DNA from: Gammaproteobacteria bacterium
Lineage (GTDB): Bacteria; Pseudomonadota; Gammaproteobacteria; GCA-001735895
Reading direction: 5' to 3'
Length of the DNA: 62,604 bases
Assembly (NCBI GenBank): GCA_030066085.1
Contig: JASJCI010000007.1
Coordinates: forward strand, 92,363-154,966
Below are positions 1-7,901 of this stretch, piece after piece. The position numbers were made by a program, and so were the translations under genes. The notes below the pieces were generated by a model. The model did no database searches. It worked only from the letters and a program-made list of their open reading frames with translations, and had not been told where the DNA came from. Positions within the stretch are counted from its first letter, which is position 1, and each line of letters begins with the position of its first letter.

Positions 1-2
1 TG

Positions 3-308
3 TGCGAAAGCTGCGGCGGTGACCCGGAAAAATTCGCCGAGGGTGACTACGCCTTTCACATGGCGCTGGCGCACTGCTCGCGCAACAAGCTGATGTACTG
101 GCTGTACGAGCGCATCAGCGAGGTTCGTCACCATTCGCAGTGGCGTCACATGAAGTCCAAGCTGCTGACGCCCGCCCGGATCGACGCCTACAATCGTCAG
201 CACCGTGCACTGTACGAGGCAATTGTCAGCCGCGATACCGCCAGCGCGGTCAAGCTGATCAAGGATCACCTGTTCGGCGTGCACGACGACGTGCTCGAAA
301 CCGACTGA
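3..308 (+). CDS. GntR/FadR-family regulator, C-terminal part (truncated by window start)
   Basis: The reading frame is open from the window edge, so only the last 101 residues are seen and the start lies outside. The visible part looks like the ligand-binding FCD domain of FadR-subfamily GntR regulators. It has an acidic stretch followed by 'YAFHMALAHCSRN' (the usual D..FH..L...S.N pattern that supplies a metal-binding His) and a later 'QHRALYEAIVSRD' helix with a further His. The HTH is missing. The next gene begins 10 bp downstream on the same strand, so this regulator probably controls or is co-transcribed with the DUF1989-GcvT enzyme. The ligand cannot be told from the fragment; small organic acids or amino acids are typical for the family. 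Confidence 0.8.
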   Translation, partial: CESCGGDPEKFAEGDYAFHMALAHCSRNKLMYWLYERISEVRHHSQWRHMKSKLLTPARIDAYNRQHRALYEAIVSRDTASAVKLIKDHLFGVHDDVLETD

Positions 309-318
309 CGTCGCGCCC

Positions 319-2685
319 ATGACTACCCCCCTGTTCGTTTCGCCGGTCCGCTTGCGCGAACCGGGTTTGAACGCGCTGCCGCCCGGTATCGAGCGCTACG
401 TCGTGCGCGGCGGCGGCAGCCTCGCGCTCGAACTGTTTGCCGGCGACCAGCTCGAGCTGGTCAACCCGGAAGGCCTGCAGGTCGCCGAGGTCTGCGCCTA
501 CGGCGCCGACGGTCGCAGCGACCCGGCACTGCTCGGCGCAACCACGGCAAACCGGGGCGAGGGCCTGCGCCTGCTGCTCGCGCGCAACGCCAGCGGCGCC
601 GAGGCCCTGCGCAATGCGCTCGAGCGGCGCAACCTGTCGCTCGACGATGCGCGCGCGAGCCGGGTCTTCGGCAAGGAGTCACCCGCCGGAGACTCCGTGC
701 GCTACACCGCCGAGGCCAACCTGACCTGTATCGTCGCCGCACCGGGCGACGACATGTCCGCGCACGCGCAGGACACGCTCACCGACCTGGTCGTTTTCGT
801 CCATCGCCAGGCGAAGGATGGCGCCGAAAAGCTGACCCGGCTGCCCGACCCGCTGGCCGACCCGCTCGAGGATACCCGTATCGAGGCACGCACGGCCTAC
901 GCCTACGAGGTGAGGGCCGGCGACTATATCCAGATCATCGACGTCGAGGGCCGCGAGTGCTCCGACTTCCAGTGTTTCGACTCGGCGCGCCTGCAACAGG
1001 GCGTCGAGCGCTGCCTCGACGTTACCAGCACCCGTCACGTGGTCGGCACGGCCTACCCGGCGCCGGGTCTCTATTCGAAGTTCTACGACCAGGATTTCGA
1101 AGCCATGGTCGAGGTCATCCAGGACACCTGCGGCCGCCACGACGCTTTCGGCGTAGCCTGTACCGCGAAGTATTACGACGATATGGGGTATCCCGGCCAC
1201 GTCAACTGTTCGGACAATTTCAACCAGGCGCTGGATCCGTTCGGCGTGCCGGCGCGCAAGGGCTGGATGGCGATCAACCTGTTCTTCAATACCGGGGTCG
1301 ACGACGCCAACCAGATGTATTTCGACGAACCCTGGTCGCGCCCGGGCGACTACGTGCTGATGCGTGCGCTGAAGGACATGGTTTGCGTGTCGTCGGCCTG
1401 TCCCTGCGATATCGACGCCGCCAACGGCTGGAATCCGACCGATATTCACCTGCGCATCTACCCCGGCAAACACACATTCAACAAGGCGACGGCAATCAGA
1501 ATGACAGCAGACGCAGACAAGCAGATGACCCGCGAGACGGGCTTCCACGGCCGCACGTCCCGGCTCACGCGTAACTTCACCGAGTACGCCGGTTACTGGC
1601 TGGCCAACAGCTACACGCAGTACGGCGCCCTCGACGAGTACTGGGCCTGTCGCGAACGCGCCGCCGTGATCGACCTGTCACCCCTGCGCAAGTACGAAGT
1701 GACCGGCCCCGACGCGGAGCTGCTGATGCAATCCTGCGTGACCCGCGATGTGCGCCGCCTCGGCGCGGGCCAGGTGGTCTACACCGCGATGTGCTACGAA
1801 AACGGCGGCATGATCGACGACGGCACGGTATTTCGGCTCGGCCAGGACAACTTCCGCTGGATCGGCGGCAGCGACGACAGCGGCCTGTGGCTGCGCGAGC
1901 AGGCGAAAGCGCTCGGCCTGCAGGCCTGGGTGCGCAATTCGACCGACCAGCTGCACAACCTGCAGGTCCAGGGCCCGAACAGCCGCGACATCCTGCGCAA
2001 GATCATCTGGACCCGCCCGGACCAGGCCAACGTGGACGAGCTCGGCTGGTTCCGTTTTTCGATCGCGCGTATCGGCGACGAGCACGGTATCCCGCTGGTG
2101 GTATCGCGTACCGGTTATACCGGCGAACTCGGCTTCGAGGTCTTTTGCCATCCCAAACACGCGCCGGAAGTCTGGGACGCGATCTGGGAAGCCGGTCGCG
2201 AATTCGAGCTGGCGCCGCTGGGGCTCGAGGCGCTCGACATGCTGCGCATCGAGGCCGGCCTGATATTCGCCGGCTACGAGTTCAGCGACCAGACCGACCC
2301 GTTCGAGGCCGGTATTCCGTTTACCGTGCCGCTCAAGACCAAGCAAGACGATTTCATCGGCAAGGCCGCGCTGACCAGCCGCAAGGAGAATCCGCAGCGA
2401 GTGCTGGTCGGACTGGAACTCGCCGGCGACGAACTCGCCGCCAACGGCGATTGTGTCGACATCGGCCGCAACCAGGTCGGTGAAATAACCAGCGCGGTGC
2501 GCTCGCCGATCCTGCGTAAAAACCTCGCCCTGTGCCGCATCCAGGTAGAGCACAGCGAGGTCGGTACCGAGGTCGAGGTCGGCAAGCTCGACGGCAAGCA
2601 GAAACGCCTGCCAGCGAAGGTCGTGGCCTTCCCGTTCTACGACCCGACCAAGTCGCGCGTGCGCGACGTCCCGCCCCCGGAATAG
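319..2685 (+). CDS. DUF1989 / GcvT (aminomethyltransferase-like) fusion protein
   Basis: A 788-residue protein. The first ~400 residues belong to the DUF1989 (urea carboxylase-associated) type, with a glycine-rich start resembling 'GDQLELVNPEG' and Cys-rich segments 'EGRECSDFQCF' and 'CVSSACPCDIDAANGWN'. From about residue 410 the protein becomes a GcvT-type domain: a 'YWACRERAAVIDLSPLRKYEVTG' region, 'SRTGYTGELGFEVF' (the conserved folate-domain signature), then a C-terminal barrel. GcvT-like domains move one-carbon units from N-methyl or aminomethyl donors to tetrahydrofolate. The substrate here is unknown. Neighbouring demethylase-type flavoproteins and amino-acid enzymes suggest an N-methylated compound or a product of amidine/urea metabolism. 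The start ATG lies 10 bp after the regulator's stop. Confidence 0.85.
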   Translation: MTTPLFVSPVRLREPGLNALPPGIERYVVRGGGSLALELFAGDQLELVNPEGLQVAEVCAYGADGRSDPALLGATTANRGEGLRLLLARNASGAEALRNALERRNLSLDDARASRVFGKESPAGDSVRYTAEANLTCIVAAPGDDMSAHAQDTLTDLVVFVHRQAKDGAEKLTRLPDPLADPLEDTRIEARTAYAYEVRAGDYIQIIDVEGRECSDFQCFDSARLQQGVERCLDVTSTRHVVGTAYPAPGLYSKFYDQDFEAMVEVIQDTCGRHDAFGVACTAKYYDDMGYPGHVNCSDNFNQALDPFGVPARKGWMAINLFFNTGVDDANQMYFDEPWSRPGDYVLMRALKDMVCVSSACPCDIDAANGWNPTDIHLRIYPGKHTFNKATAIRMTADADKQMTRETGFHGRTSRLTRNFTEYAGYWLANSYTQYGALDEYWACRERAAVIDLSPLRKYEVTGPDAELLMQSCVTRDVRRLGAGQVVYTAMCYENGGMIDDGTVFRLGQDNFRWIGGSDDSGLWLREQAKALGLQAWVRNSTDQLHNLQVQGPNSRDILRKIIWTRPDQANVDELGWFRFSIARIGDEHGIPLVVSRTGYTGELGFEVFCHPKHAPEVWDAIWEAGREFELAPLGLEALDMLRIEAGLIFAGYEFSDQTDPFEAGIPFTVPLKTKQDDFIGKAALTSRKENPQRVLVGLELAGDELAANGDCVDIGRNQVGEITSAVRSPILRKNLALCRIQVEHSEVGTEVEVGKLDGKQKRLPAKVVAFPFYDPTKSRVRDVPPPE

Positions 2686-2859
2686 CTCCCAGCCCCGGTA
2701 CTCCTGTGGCTGGTTTCCCGCAGTGCTCGCGGTGAACGCGGGGTCGGGCCGGTTATTTTAGTGAATTAACCGATCTCATTACTCGTTTCTCCGCGGGCCC
2801 CGCGGGAAAAGCATCACGCAAGGAATCGGGTCACGCCTGCGCGACGGCTTTGTGAAATA

Positions 2860-2894
2860 TTGTTCAGCCGGCGGTCAGGTAAATTGCCTATAAT
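2860..2894 (+). promoter_or_regulatory. Putative sigma70-type promoter of the OmpA lipoprotein gene
   Basis: A perfect TATAAT hexamer at 2889-2894 lies about 50 bp before the OmpA lipoprotein start, in the 259-bp non-coding stretch after the GcvT gene. No good TTGACA box sits at 17 bp. TTGTTC at 2860-2865 is too far away, so the -35 is weak or activator-dependent. The TATAAT is seen directly; promoter activity is inferred. Confidence 0.5.
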
Positions 2895-2944
2895 TCCCTC
2901 GCTTTTCGACCTGTCCTGGACGACGATTTACTACGGAACCCGTC

Positions 2945-3619
2945 ATGAAAAAACTGGCAATACTGTTGACAGCGGCTTGCCTGTCGCTCGCTGGCTGCGA
3001 AACCTTCGACCCCTACACCGGCGAATCGAAGACCTCCAATACCGCCAAGGGCGCGGGGATCGGCGCCGGCATCGCCGCGGTACTCGCCTACATGAAAAAC
3101 AAGGACGAGAGTAGCAAGACGAGGCAGCGCAAGGTGCTGCAGGCGGCGGGTATCGGCGCACTGGCCGGTGGCGGCATCGGCTACTACATGGATCGCCAGG
3201 AAGCCGAGCTGCGCAAGCAATTGCGCGCAACCGGCGTCCGCGTCGAGCGCGACGGCGACAACATCAACCTGATCATGCCGGGCAACATCACCTTCGTCAC
3301 CGCCGGTCACGATCTCAACGCCGACTTTTACCGCGTGCTGAACTCGGTGGTACTGGTGCTGCAGGAATTCAACCAGACGCTGATCGTGGTCGCCGGCCAT
3401 ACCGACAGCCGCGGTTCGGATGACTACAACCAGGCACTGTCGGAGCGGCGCGCGCACTCCGTTGCGCAGTACCTGCGTGAGCAGGGCGTAGTCGAAGCTC
3501 GCATCGACGAGGTCGGCTTCGGCGAGAAGGCGCCGATCGCGGATAACGCCACGGATACCGGCCGCGCGCAAAACCGCCGCGTCGAGCTTTCGCTGCTGCC
3601 GTTCACCGCCGAATCCTGA
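2945..3619 (+). CDS. OmpA-family outer-membrane lipoprotein (YiaD-like)
   Basis: A 224-residue lipoprotein with a signal peptide ending in the lipobox LAGC (Cys at residue 19). Two glycine-zipper segments follow ('GAGIGAGIAAV' and 'GIGALAGGGIGYYMD'). The C-terminal ~110 residues are an OmpA-like peptidoglycan-binding domain with 'VAGHTDSRGSDDYNQALSERRAHSV' type residues (the TD..G....N..LS..RA signature) and 'GRAQNRRVEL' near the end. The architecture matches YiaD/Pal-type lipoproteins that link the outer membrane to peptidoglycan. It has its own TATAAT promoter, and it is convergent with the universal stress gene, so it is probably monocistronic. Confidence 0.9.
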   Translation: MKKLAILLTAACLSLAGCETFDPYTGESKTSNTAKGAGIGAGIAAVLAYMKNKDESSKTRQRKVLQAAGIGALAGGGIGYYMDRQEAELRKQLRATGVRVERDGDNINLIMPGNITFVTAGHDLNADFYRVLNSVVLVLQEFNQTLIVVAGHTDSRGSDDYNQALSERRAHSVAQYLREQGVVEARIDEVGFGEKAPIADNATDTGRAQNRRVELSLLPFTAES

Positions 3620-3649
3620 CAGTTTCCCTTTGCCTCGCCGTCTAGCAAC

Positions 3650-4093
3650 CTAGCGGATGACGAGGCAGTTGACGTCGGTCAGATCGAGCAGTTTGCGCGA
3701 CACGCTGCCCATCCAGGAGGCCTTGACCTTGCTCAGGCCGCGGGTTCCGACCACGATCAGGTCGACCTTGCGCCGCTTGGCGAAGCCCGCAATGCTGGTA
3801 GCCGGATCGCCGCTACCGATCGCGGTCTGAACCCGGGGAGCACCGTCTTTGCGAGCCAGGTCCCTGGCCTCCCCGAGGATACGATCCGCCGCCGCGCGCA
3901 TAATTTGATCGCGCGCGTCGTAAAACGACTCGAAATCCGGCGCTTCCTTCAGTTCGGCGGGTAATTGCATATCGCGAATAACGTGCAGGACCAGCAGTTC
4001 GCAATCGTGCACGGCGGACAATCGGGCGGCATAACTGACCGCGCGTCCCGAAGCAGTGGACGCATCGGTCGCCACCAGGATCTTGTTGATCAT
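3650..4093 (-). CDS. Universal stress protein, UspA family
   Basis: A single-domain UspA protein of 147 residues starting 'MINKILVATDAS'. The C-terminal ATP-binding signature G-x2-G-x9-G-S is intact ('GTRGLSKVKASWMGSVS'), so an ATP-binding Usp rather than the non-binding UspA type is expected. It lies convergent to the OmpA lipoprotein, 30 bp from it. The 234 bp upstream (4094-4327) hold no gene and presumably its promoter. Members of the family are cytoplasmic and induced by starvation or oxidative stress; the specific signal cannot be read from sequence. Confidence 0.92.
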   Translation of the reverse strand: MINKILVATDASTASGRAVSYAARLSAVHDCELLVLHVIRDMQLPAELKEAPDFESFYDARDQIMRAAADRILGEARDLARKDGAPRVQTAIGSGDPATSIAGFAKRRKVDLIVVGTRGLSKVKASWMGSVSRKLLDLTDVNCLVIR

Positions 4094-4327
4094 GAATGAA
4101 ATACAGCAGCATTCCGGGCGGACGGGCGTATTAAGCCTACAACCGATTTAATCTGCAAGCATTTGTAACAAGGCTTTAATCAACGGTTTCATCCCGCCCC
4201 GGGGATGTTCGCCGATGACCCGGAGCGGATAATCCCGTCCAACCCTGAAATGTTGGCTTATCAGCGAAGACTGTCCGGACCCGGATGGCAAAAGCCTTTT
4301 CCGGATCCACCATGGCGAGGCCCGGCG

Positions 4328-5206
4328 CTACCTGGCGCGGCCGTCGTAGGTCGCGAGTGCAGCGTAAAGGTCCGGCCGGCGATCGCGGTAAACGCCCCAG
4401 GTCTCGCGATGCGCGCGCACTTCGTCGAGGTCGAATTCGTGCGTAAGCACGGCCTGGGTTTCACGGTCGGCCACTTCGACGCGATTGCCGCAGTGGTCGG
4501 CGATGAAGGATGAGCCGTAGAAGGTCATCTGCGTATCGCTGGTCGTTGCCTGCTCGGTGCCGATACGATTGGACGCAACGAGCGGCATGATATTGGCCGC
4601 CGCGTGCCCACACATGGTGTTTTGCCAGTGCATCATCGAGTCGACGCTCGGGTCGCCGGGCTCGTCGCCGATCGCGGTCGGGTACAGCAGCACCTCGGCA
4701 CCCATCAGCGCCATGCAGCGCGCCGCTTCCGGAAACCACTGGTCCCAGCAAATGCCGAGGCCGACTTTTGCATAGCGCGTATCCCACACGCGAAAGCCGG
4801 TATCGCCGGGACTGAAGTACTGCTTTTCCTGGTAACCGATCGCGTTCGGAATATGCGACTTGCGATACACGCCAAGCACGCTGCCGTCGGCATCGACGAT
4901 CGCCGCCGAGTTGAAAAAAGCGTTGCCGGCGCGCTCGAAAAAACTCACCGGCAGAACCACTTCGAGTTCGGCCGCCAGTTTCGCCATGCGCTCGATCAGC
5001 GGACTGTCGTCGGCGGGGCGCGCGAGGTCGAGATGTTTGAATTCCTGCTCGATACAAAAATACGGCGTTTCGAACAGCTCCTGGATCAGCACGATCTGTG
5101 CACCGCGCCCGGCCGCTTCGCGCACCATGGCCTCGGCACGCGCGACATTGTCCTCGGTCTCCCAGCTACACGCCATCTGCGTGGCGGCGACAGTCAGCTT
5201 GCTCAT
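4328..5206 (-). CDS. aguB: N-carbamoylputrescine amidase
   Basis: A nitrilase-superfamily (C-N hydrolase) enzyme of 292 residues that hydrolyses N-carbamoylputrescine to putrescine, ammonia and CO2. The Glu-Lys-Cys triad is visible: E in 'IQELFETPYF', K in 'YRKSHIPN', C in 'GLGICWDQWFPEAAR'. The reading frame is open further upstream, but the start at 5206 is chosen because 'MSKLTVAATQM' is the normal N-terminus and GGAGAA sits just upstream. It lies 22 bp after the agmatine deiminase stop, in the same operon. The two enzymes together convert agmatine to putrescine. Confidence 0.93.
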   Translation of the reverse strand: MSKLTVAATQMACSWETEDNVARAEAMVREAAGRGAQIVLIQELFETPYFCIEQEFKHLDLARPADDSPLIERMAKLAAELEVVLPVSFFERAGNAFFNSAAIVDADGSVLGVYRKSHIPNAIGYQEKQYFSPGDTGFRVWDTRYAKVGLGICWDQWFPEAARCMALMGAEVLLYPTAIGDEPGDPSVDSMMHWQNTMCGHAAANIMPLVASNRIGTEQATTSDTQMTFYGSSFIADHCGNRVEVADRETQAVLTHEFDLDEVRAHRETWGVYRDRRPDLYAALATYDGRAR

Positions 5207-5228
5207 ATTCGATTCTCCGCGGACCCGG

Positions 5229-6275
5229 TCAGGCCGGTTGTTGTTGGGTGATGCAGTGGATACCGCCACCGCCCGGTGCGATCGCATTGAGATCAACCAT
5301 GACGACTTCGCGCTCCGGGTAGATCGCCTGCAACGCATCGCGCACGCTGGCATCACCCGGCACACCGTAGGCCGGCATGATCACGGCACCATTGGCCAGA
5401 TAATAATTGATATAGCTGCGGCAGAACATGTCGAGGTCGCCGCCGAGGCCCTCGTGTTCGCTGACGAGGTCGACGATTTCCAGTTTGCGTCCGCGGGCAT
5501 CGGTGGCCAGCTCGAGCGCACGCCGGTTTTCCCGCTCGAGCGCGGCGATGTCCGGCGGCGCGGTGCGGTCGAGTTCGAACAGCGCAACCCCGGGTTCGAT
5601 GAAACAGGCGATACCGTCGACGTGACCATCGGTCATGTCGCCGGTGATGCCATCCGGGTCACCGGGCAGCCAGACGACTTTTTGTGCGCCGGTGGCGCGG
5701 CAAAGCTCGATTTCTGCCTGTTGCTTGTCGATGCCCCAGTTGCGATTCGGGTTCAACACCACCGACTCGGTCGTAATCAGCGTGCCATCGCCGTCGACGT
5801 GAAACGCACCGCCCTCGAGGGTCAGGCTCGAGTGATACGCCGCCATGCCGAGATGGTCGAGCACCCGGATCGCGGTTTGTGCGTCCTGCTGATACTTCGG
5901 CGTGAAACCGCCCCAGCAATTGAAGCGCCAGTCGATGCCGGCGACCGCGCCGCTGCCGGCATGGCGCACGAAACTCGGCCCGGTGTCACGCGCCCAGGAA
6001 TCGTCGAGCGGCATTTCCATCACTTCGACCCCCGCAGCACAGAGTCGGCGTGCGGATTCGGCCGCGGGGGGATCGGCCAGCATGACCACCGGCTCGAAGC
6101 GCGCGATCGCATTGGCCACGTCGGCGTAACCCTGCTCTACCGCCGGCAAATCTTCCCACTGCACGTGTGCGCTCGGCCAGGCCATCCAGCAGGCGCGATG
6201 CGGCGCCCACTCGGCAGGCATGACATAACCCAGTTCCGCCGGGCAAGACTGGGCAAAGTTGGTTTTCTGGTTCAT
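5229..6275 (-). CDS. aguA: Agmatine deiminase
   Basis: A 348-residue guanidino-modifying (peptidyl-arginine deiminase fold) enzyme converting agmatine to N-carbamoylputrescine plus ammonia. Diagnostic segments: 'MPAEWAPHRACWMAWP' near the N-terminus, 'DDSWARDTGPSFV', 'NCWGG', 'LEGGAFHVDGDGTLITTE', 'DGHVDGIACF', and the catalytic-Cys tail 'APGGGGIHCITQQQP'. It is the first gene of the aguA-aguB operon and divergent from a LysR regulator across 103 bp that contain repeated AT-rich boxes. That arrangement predicts agmatine- or putrescine-responsive control. Both key residues and length are normal, so activity is expected. Confidence 0.95.
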   Translation of the reverse strand: MNQKTNFAQSCPAELGYVMPAEWAPHRACWMAWPSAHVQWEDLPAVEQGYADVANAIARFEPVVMLADPPAAESARRLCAAGVEVMEMPLDDSWARDTGPSFVRHAGSGAVAGIDWRFNCWGGFTPKYQQDAQTAIRVLDHLGMAAYHSSLTLEGGAFHVDGDGTLITTESVVLNPNRNWGIDKQQAEIELCRATGAQKVVWLPGDPDGITGDMTDGHVDGIACFIEPGVALFELDRTAPPDIAALERENRRALELATDARGRKLEIVDLVSEHEGLGGDLDMFCRSYINYYLANGAVIMPAYGVPGDASVRDALQAIYPEREVVMVDLNAIAPGGGGIHCITQQQPA

Positions 6276-6329
6276 AACAACGGCTATCTCACGGGCCTTT
6301 TCAATTGGCTAATACTCTATCCTATGAAA

Positions 6330-6370
6330 TAATTCGATTTCAAACGGGTAATTTTGCTTAATTCGATTAA
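6330..6370. promoter_or_regulatory. Probable LysR operator between aguA and the LysR gene
   Basis: The 103-bp divergent intergenic region is much more AT-rich than its surroundings. It contains an exact direct repeat TAATTCGATT at 6330-6339 and 6359-6368 (29 bp apart, about three helical turns). The second copy lies inside the inverted repeat TTAAT-TCG-ATTAA at 6358-6370. Paired half-sites of this kind fit tetrameric LysR binding (T-N11-A type). The repeats are seen; regulator identity is inferred from position. Confidence 0.55.
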
Positions 6371-6378
6371 ATTTTCTC

Positions 6379-7278
6379 ATGTATAGCGATTCCCGCTGGC
6401 CACCGCTCAATTGCCTGCGCGGCTTCGTCACCGCGGCCCGCTGCAACAGTTTCTCGACCGCCGCGGAGACCCTGCACCTGACCCAGTCCGCGGTCAGCCA
6501 CCAGATCAAGACGCTGGAGTCCTGGCTCGGTCAACCGCTGTTCATCCGTCACAAGCGCCGCGTACAGCTTACCGACGCCGGTAGCGACCTGCTGCACACC
6601 GCCGAGACCTGCCTGGCCGGGCTCGACAAGGGCCTGCGGCGACTCGAACAGTACAAGAAACCGAACCAGTTGATCGTCTGCACCAGCGCGGACTTTGCCG
6701 CCGGCTGGCTGGTCAGCCGACTGGCCGATTTTCGCCACCGGCATCCGCAGGTAGACGTCTGGCTCTACACCGGCGACGGTACCCCGGAACTCGATATCGC
6801 CGAGGTACACTGCGCAATCCTCGCCGGTAACGGAGACTGGCCCGATCTCGAAACGCTGCGCTTGCTCGACGATGAATGGCTGCCGCTGTGCGCACCGGGC
6901 CACCCGTTGCTCGCACTGCCCGAAGCAGGTCCGCGCGATCTGCTCGATCACGACTTGCTGCACGACGAAAGCGATGTCACCTGGGGTGACTGGTTCCGCG
7001 CCGCCGGGCTGACCGCTGCCAACCCGGTGGAGGGGCCCAATTTTTCCAGCCAGAGCCTGGCGCTGCAGGCCGCCGAGCTGGGCCAGGGCATTGCGCTCGG
7101 CAGTCGCGTGATCGCAGCCGACCGCATTGCTGCCGCACACCTGGTGCCGGCCTTGCCGCTGACGTTATCATCAAGTCACGGATACTACCTGCTGCGCCAT
7201 GCGGACGGCCTCAAAAGCGACTACCTCGATTGCTTCGAGACCTGGCTGCGCGAGACCTGCGACGGGTTCGGAGACTAG
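6379..7278 (+). CDS. LysR-family transcriptional regulator (GcvA-like), likely of agmatine catabolism
   Basis: A 299-residue LysR protein. The N-terminal winged HTH spans about residues 9-67 ('LRGFVTAARCNSFSTAAETLHLTQSAVSHQIKTLE'-type sequence, seen over 6418-6520). The effector-binding domain follows, with 'ICTSADFAAGWLVSRL' and 'DLLHDESDVTWGDWF', which resemble GcvA/AmpR-subgroup regulators. It is transcribed divergently from aguA, the classical LysR arrangement, so the likely target is the aguA-aguB operon and its own gene. The effector is not known; agmatine, putrescine or N-carbamoylputrescine are plausible. Confidence 0.88.
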   Translation: MYSDSRWPPLNCLRGFVTAARCNSFSTAAETLHLTQSAVSHQIKTLESWLGQPLFIRHKRRVQLTDAGSDLLHTAETCLAGLDKGLRRLEQYKKPNQLIVCTSADFAAGWLVSRLADFRHRHPQVDVWLYTGDGTPELDIAEVHCAILAGNGDWPDLETLRLLDDEWLPLCAPGHPLLALPEAGPRDLLDHDLLHDESDVTWGDWFRAAGLTAANPVEGPNFSSQSLALQAAELGQGIALGSRVIAADRIAAAHLVPALPLTLSSSHGYYLLRHADGLKSDYLDCFETWLRETCDGFGD

Positions 7279-7288
7279 GTTCCGGCGG

Positions 7289-7765
7289 TCAAAGCCGGGA
7301 TTCGATCGGCAACTCGGTGGTGTACTTGATCCGGGTCACCGCGACATTGGAGCTGATATCGCCGACCTCGGGGATCTGCAGCAACTGGCGGCGCAGGAAC
7401 CGATCGTAATGCTTGATATCACGGGTGACGATCTTGAGGAAATAATCGGCCGACCCGGTCACGGTATAACACTCCACGACCTCGGGGAAACGCCGCACCC
7501 GGTCCTCGAAGCTGACCAGTGCCTCCTCGTCGTTACGCGCCAGGCTGACGCGTGAAAACACCACCAGGTCCAGCCCGAGTTTTTCGCCATCCAGTAACGC
7601 AACGCGACGCTCGATGTAACCGCCCTGCTCCAGCCGGTTGATGCGCCGCCAGCAGGGCGAGGGGGACAGGTTGACCCGCTCGGCGATTTCGGCGGCGGTC
7701 AGCGAGGCATCTCGCTGTAGCAGGCCCAGAATCTGCAAATCGGTCGCGGACAGCTCGTTAGTCAT
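7289..7765 (-). CDS. Lrp/AsnC-family transcriptional regulator
   Basis: 158 residues from the chosen ATG at 7765. The open frame runs 25 codons further, but 'MTNELSATDLQILGLLQRDA' is the standard Lrp N-terminus. HTH: 'LTAAEIAERVNLSPSPCWRRINRLEQGGYI'-type sequence at residues ~22-50. The RAM ligand/oligomer domain follows, with 'VVECYTVTGSADYFLKIVTRD'. It is divergent from the indolepyruvate oxidoreductase gene and separated by an AT-rich region with repeated palindromic boxes. It is probably an amino-acid-responsive controller of that gene and of itself. Its 3' end lies 10 bp from the convergent LysR gene. Confidence 0.92.
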   Translation of the reverse strand: MTNELSATDLQILGLLQRDASLTAAEIAERVNLSPSPCWRRINRLEQGGYIERRVALLDGEKLGLDLVVFSRVSLARNDEEALVSFEDRVRRFPEVVECYTVTGSADYFLKIVTRDIKHYDRFLRRQLLQIPEVGDISSNVAVTRIKYTTELPIESRL

Positions 7766-7848
7766 GCAAATATTTCCCAAATAAATAATAATTCTTAGAA
7801 AATATTTGCGTATTATCGACCAAAATACGATAACTAGCAAAATATTGC
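7766..7848. promoter_or_regulatory. Lrp-type operator array upstream of the indolepyruvate oxidoreductase
   Basis: Three related boxes stand out in an AT-rich stretch. GCAAATATTT (7766-7775) directly abuts the Lrp start codon. Its exact inverse AAATATTTGC lies at 7800-7809. GCAAAATATTGC (7837-7848) is a near-palindrome. Centre spacings are about 34 and 38 bp, close to whole helical turns, as expected for an octameric Lrp protein wrapping DNA. Overlap of the first box with the regulator's own start suggests autorepression. Confidence 0.6.
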
Positions 7849-7901
7849 CGCCGATTCGGGACTAAAATTACCAGCTACTTCCCGCCCTCCCGGACGCCAG
7901 C

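Noticed and set aside
679-2553. Long minus-strand open frames opposite the DUF1989-GcvT gene
   Set aside because: They are shadows of a GC-rich coding gene in another frame; no domain is recognisable and the plus-strand protein has clear family motifs.
2863-2880. A second promoter box upstream of the OmpA gene
   Set aside because: The candidate -35 is 23 bp or more from the TATAAT, too far for a normal sigma70 promoter.
4604-6332. Long plus-strand open frames over aguB and aguA
   Set aside because: The minus strand encodes intact amidase and deiminase motifs; the plus frames have no recognisable protein content.
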